This document shows positions 59,702-64,000 of a DNA stretch of 64,000 nucleotides, piece by piece. The notes under the pieces were generated by a model that ran no database searches, was not told the origin of the DNA, and was given only the letters and a program-made list of their open reading frames with translations. Position 1 is the stretch's first letter. Every line of letters starts with the position of its first letter. The stretch lies in NCBI GenBank assembly GCA_012934845.2, contig WNNJ02001487.1:178884-242883 (forward strand), in the 5' to 3' direction. The translations under genes were made by a program, and so were the position numbers. The DNA is from Pomphorhynchus laevis (lineage: Eukaryota > Acanthocephala > Palaeacanthocephala > Echinorhynchida > Pomphorhynchidae).

Positions 59702-62183
59702 CTAAGTTAAAGTAATGTCTTTCATTCGCTCCAGCTCAAGATTTCGAATATTTAGACGAACATCTGACATCTTGGACTGAAGGCGAAGCGCTATAAAAAT
59801 AAAAATCACAATTACAATAGACACAGTTACAACGGCAGCAATTGAAGTTGTTTTCTGAATATTTATAAATTGCATCCATCCGATTAGAGCAACGTCAACA
59901 AGAAATAGAAATGTACCAACGAAAGTACTTAATATCCACGCCAGTTTCATATAGGGCTGAGTACCCGTGAACGCTTTGTCTGTTAAGAATTCAATACGTT
60001 CAGCTGACTGCTCTTCCGTTGAAATGAAATCTACAGAAGGCAAAATAGAATTCGATATCATCAACGCTATAAAGTGGACACCAATCAGGGTACATGTTAC
60101 CACTATGTATAAATCTAGGGCAATGCTTTTTGAATGAGGAGGAACAACTTGAAATTCGACAAGTGCAGCCTAAACGTTATATACAATTTGTGTATGTAAA
60201 CATTTATAAAACCTAATACATTAAACATGAAATATAATATTCTATAGATTATAATATTATATATATTATATAATCATTCATGGTTAATCTTATTGTCGTT
60301 AACACACAAAACAGACAAATAATAATTAGCAGCATATTAAGTGCCTAATTGTCACATAATTACATGCATACGAATGATATTGGCACTTCGAATTGGGTAA
60401 TGTGGTCTTGATTTTTATCTTTGGTTCATAAGAATTAGTGCCTATAACATAGAAATAACTTTAATTGTGCAATCATCGATTGAAATTTTGATGACTTTTT
60501 GTTCTGCAATTTTCTTCATTTCTATATTTTAAGACAACATTAGTACACTCACTACATTTCAGTATTAGTAGGGCTCCTCACTTGCTGATCCAATAACTAC
60601 GTTTCACACTTTGACACTTTTGGTCAACGACCATTCGATCAAATATTACTCATTTAACATTTTGCAAATTTAATTAAAATCATTTCAAATATCAAATTAA
60701 ATCATCGTTGGTAGGGAAACGTGTAGCCTTCAATTTAAAAGTTCACCTATTTTTCCAAGTAATTACTATAATCAAACTAATCATCTATAGTTTGTTTTCT
60801 AGTTTTAAATTGATATACCTGTGCAGTCATTGCTACTATTAAAATTTTGATGACTATTTTATTCTGCACGTTACTTCAATCCAATCTATAAGTAAATAGC
60901 AGTACGCCACATTTCAGTATTGGCGGATCTCATCAGCTACTGATCCAATACTTATATTTCACGTTTATGTCCTTATAATGTTGACTAAGGATCACTGAAC
61001 TATACTGGTTTTATTAAAAATAAAATTTAATGAAAAGCTTTCATCTTTCATTTTACAAATTTAATTGAAATCATTTCTGATTTCAAATTAAGTAAGCGTT
61101 GATAGAGAAAGGTTCTACCTTCGAATAAAAACCTACATATTTTTTCAATTAATTACTATTATTAAACTAGTCATTGATATTTTGTTTATAAATTTTAAGT
61201 TCATTTAATTGCGCAGTCATTATTACCATTGAAATTTTTGATCACATTGAACGCTGCTTTAATTTTATTTATAAACCAACAGCAGTACGCTACATTTCAG
61301 CATTGGTGAACCTCATCAACTATTGATCCAATACCTGCGTTTTACGTTTCGATTTTTTAATGTTGGATGACGATCACTGAACTTATCTGCTTTTATTGCC
61401 AATTAGATTTAATAAAATACATTATTTTGCCAAGTCACGTCGCTAGTATCTTACCAAATATATGATGATAAATTAACAGTTGCAAAAACGATCTCCAATT
61501 GTCTTGGTGATCGCTTTTGCAGCTGACAACAGAAGATAAAGAAGATTCTTTTCAAAAAATAGAAATATTTTTTCAATATTCAGAGTTTGATTTTCTTTTA
61601 TTTACGAAGTTTAATTTTCTTTATCCAAAATGTCACTCCGTAGTACATAATTTTATATTAAGTCCCTTAGTTTAACTAAGAATCATATCAATTTAAATGT
61701 TTTGCTTAATACGTAACAGTTATGTCTTTGTTATTTTTAAGGTACAAAAATTTATTTAATATTTTAATTTAAATATTTAGTAATTATATAAGCCCTACGC
61801 GAAAGAATGACGAATACCGTTTTGTCATCACTATGACTCATCAGTACCAGTTCCCTCCTACTGCTGGATGCAAGGAGGACTAGCAGACGGCAATCAACGA
61901 ATTATCTCCTCTGCATCAAGCAGTGGGAGGGAACTGTTATATATTCATTAAATTTTTAAAATTTTGTCAAAAAAACGCTTCCAACGCTATTGCTATATAT
62001 ATTTTAAAGACATTTTTTCAGCTTATCAAAAATCAAAGAAGTTACAAATTAAACCGAGATTCATACCGTAGCGAAACCAGAAAGCAGTGCAGATATTTTT
62101 GTAATCGTTCTCAATCTCGATCGTTGAACAAAAAATTTACGTAAGACAATCTCTACAGCAGGTTCTCTGTCAATATTTTCCAT
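59702..62183 (-). CDS. Orai: Orai store-operated calcium channel
   Basis: Pore subunit of the plasma-membrane CRAC channel, opened by STIM when ER calcium falls. Exon 1 is 62183-62067 (39 codons from ATG) and exon 2 is 60169-59702 (155 codons plus TAG). The phase-0 intron (GTATGA..TTTAG) makes a 194-residue protein, shorter than human ORAI1 (301). Exon 1 has the basic extension LRKFFVQRSRLRT and starts TM1 (SALLSGFAT); exon 2 continues AALVEFQ with the selectivity-filter glutamate (human E106). TM2 holds GVHFIALMIS (human H134), TM3 LAWILSTFVGTFLFLVDVAL, and TM4 is followed by a C-terminal helix (LNIRNLELERM) in the STIM-binding position. Differences: TM3 has Asp where human has E190, and the acidic residues after the filter (human D110, D112, D114) are absent (QVVPPHSK). 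The long N-terminus of vertebrate Orai1 is missing. Confidence 0.95.
60530..61430 (-). repeat. ~320-380-bp repeat array in Orai intron
   Basis: Three units (near 60550, 60900 and 61280) of the family at 57950-58920, in the same orientation. Confidence 0.8.
61800..61945. repeat. Foldback with hammerhead-like motif
   Basis: Inverted segments CCAGTTCCCTCCTACTGCTG (61848) and AGCAGTGGGAGGGAACTG (61918) form a long hairpin. Next to it, on the minus strand (61807-61842), CTGATGA, a GTCAT-AGTG-ATGAC hairpin, AAAAC and GGTATTCGTC follow the canonical hammerhead order with the core GAAAC changed to AAAAC. Confidence 0.6.
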
Positions 62184-64000
62184 TAATGTAAAACATTCTA
62201 TGTTATCATTTTACGACGATATAAAAATTGCTATTGTATAGGTTGGAAATAAATTTCAGTTTCAACAAATTGTATTGGTTTGCAGCGACAACAGCTTAAA
62301 TGCAGTAAAAAATGTGAGAGATGATAACTTTTCTAATTTACCGATCCATAACTTAAATTTATATAATGAAATAGTGAAAATAGAATGCTATGCTTATTTG
62401 TAAATGTGATTTTGTTCGTCAGAGAACTTTTTAGGTAATTACAGAATCTTGATTATATGCAATGCATGTTAGATAACTTTGAAAAATTTTACACAATAAA
62501 AGTATAACCAAAACTCATATGCGCTTAATGTTCAATGTTGTAAAGATAATGATCTAACTTTAATATTTTTGTAAATAGAGGTATGATTTTGAATTCGAAA
62601 CATCAATTAATTAATAATTAAACTTTAATATTTTTGTAAATAGCGGTATGATTTTGAATTCGAAGCAACAAATTTTACCATTTAAACGATGCATAATAAT
62701 TGAAGATTAGTACTTCACTAATCCTAAATAGAAAAGAGATTCAGTAAGCTAGTATATAAAATAAATAATGCACTATTATAAATGTAATTTATTTTAATAA
62801 AGGAATATTTTAAAAGCTGAAGAAAGTTAGTATTCAGTAAAGTTTATACAGAGCTGATCTTGATGTACTCCAATCTTTATTCAGGTGCATGGTATATTAT
62901 CTATTAATCGGTTTGTTTTTATTAATCGGTATATTTTTATAACCTATTTATCGATCAAAAAATTGTGAGTTATAAAAAATCTTAATAAAAATCTGAATAG
63001 AGAAAATTTAAGTTTACTTTTTAAAATTTATTACAACATAGAATCAATTTACTGATTTGATTTATTTGTAATATATACTAGAGTTAAGATAAATTAAAAG
63101 ATATCTTAAGTAGATGACAATAGAGAATTTCAAATTGAATTTTTAAATTTTCTCAAAATCTAAGTTATAGAAAATTTTAAGATTAAGATATTTATTATTT
63201 TACATTTTTATTTACTATTTTTATGTTAATGTTTTTATTACATTTAATAAATGTAATAATATTTTTTTTTGTTTTTATTACATTTATGTTAATTAATCTG
63301 ATTTGTATGAATAAGATTATTGTACGCAGTGTAAGAATAAGATTATTGTACCCACAATAATCATTTGTAAACAAATTCTGAACAACTGAGGATATTATAA
63401 ACCACTGATGACTTCTAATCTTTAATCAAAAATAATAATATGTAATCTATATCTCTAAATGAAAAATAAGTTTTCAAGTGTTAAATGTTTACATTTTAAA
63501 TTTATTTATACTATAAAACATGAAGCTTTATTAAAAATGTAGTTTCAGCTAAATTAAATTCGAAAAATTTAACTTAAAAATTGAATTCTACCAAAAATAA
63601 AAATTTTTGGCGATATTTAACGCTGCGAATAATAAAAAGACATTTAATTGACTATTTTATTTGCCTGTTTGAATAAATAAAAAATCTGAGTTCTATACAA
63701 TTTGTTATCGTTTTCATGACTTCGATCTGGATATTTTTGTAATTGTCTTTTATTGATAGTAATCTCCAATAAAACAAAATTTTTAATTTTGTAATTAGTG
63801 AAAAAGTAAGACAATCTGAGAATTAAAGTTTAGTTTCAGCATCTCGGCTTCGGGCAAAAGAAGAAGCAGTTGTGAGTTATATACAATAAATCAATTTTCG
63901 TGTATGCTACCTGGCGTTCGTGACGATGCAAATGGGATGATCTGTTAAGAAAGTGATGTACAAAAATTATATTATATATAATATGTTTAACATTTATTAA
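62184..64000. other. Orai 5' flank
   Basis: AT-rich; the Orai promoter should be here but no definite element was picked. A direct repeat of TTTAATATTTTTGTAAATAG occurs near 62560 and 62623. A GC-richer spot at 63840-63930 has splice-like borders (see findings). Confidence 0.45.

Larger units (their letters stand above)
60170..62066. other. Orai intron with repeats
   Basis: 1.9-kb intron holding copies of the ~320-380-bp repeat (60540-61430) and a foldback with a hammerhead-like motif (61800-61945). Confidence 0.8.

Overview
This is a strongly AT-rich animal (metazoan) genomic window. Three cellular genes support this: a Crumbs-type cell-polarity receptor (minus strand, about 12.5-45.8 kb), an Orai calcium channel (minus, 59.7-62.2 kb) and the 3' end of a kelch-repeat gene (plus, 2.5-5.0 kb). 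All have spliceosomal introns. Many introns are only 44-65 nt; others are kilobases long and filled with mobile DNA. The phylum cannot be fixed from this sequence; Crumbs plus Orai with permuted Penelope elements fits an invertebrate bilaterian.

Layout: 0.1-6.8 kb is a large inverted repeat (arms about 1.8 kb, nearly identical) enclosing the kelch exons and a degenerate minisatellite. 6.9-11.6 kb is a satellite of ~360-bp units that switches strand near 9.05 kb. 12.5-45.8 kb is the Crumbs homologue, in transcript order: probable signal peptide, a beta-sandwich-like domain, about seven EGF modules, laminin-G-like regions, four more EGF modules, a laminin-G-like piece, one membrane span and a tail ending ERLI. 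Exon phases agree across nearly all junctions; one junction (14.7-17.0 kb) is unresolved and the first exon was not found. Its introns hold a non-LTR retrotransposon remnant (24.9-30.2 kb), a Penelope-like element with N-terminal GIY-YIG (35.4-38.1 kb), a fragment of a Penelope element with the usual C-terminal GIY-YIG (22.2 kb), a Merlin/IS1595-like element with TIRs and an 8-bp target duplication (43.9-44.6 kb), and many solo Penelope terminal repeats. 50.1-54.7 kb is an apparently intact Ty3/gypsy element with identical 192-bp LTRs. 54.7-64.0 kb is AT-rich repeat DNA around Orai.

The most unusual signal is ribozyme-like. Several tandem-repeat families (about 360, 398, 258 and 320-380 bp), unlike each other overall, share a core: stem II half, GAAAC, small hairpin ending GTA (or similar), second small hairpin, CTGATGA, other stem II half. 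The stem II halves covary between families (GGACC/GGTCC, GGGTC/GACCC, GGGAC/GTCCC). This is a hammerhead core in the stem-II-open order, whereas animal retroelement hammerheads are normally described in the stem-I-open order. Canonically ordered hammerhead-like motifs also occur (33.48-33.70, 61.81, 13.16, 11.80 and 22.79 kb). Activity is not shown, and the core-proximal base pairs of stem I are poor.
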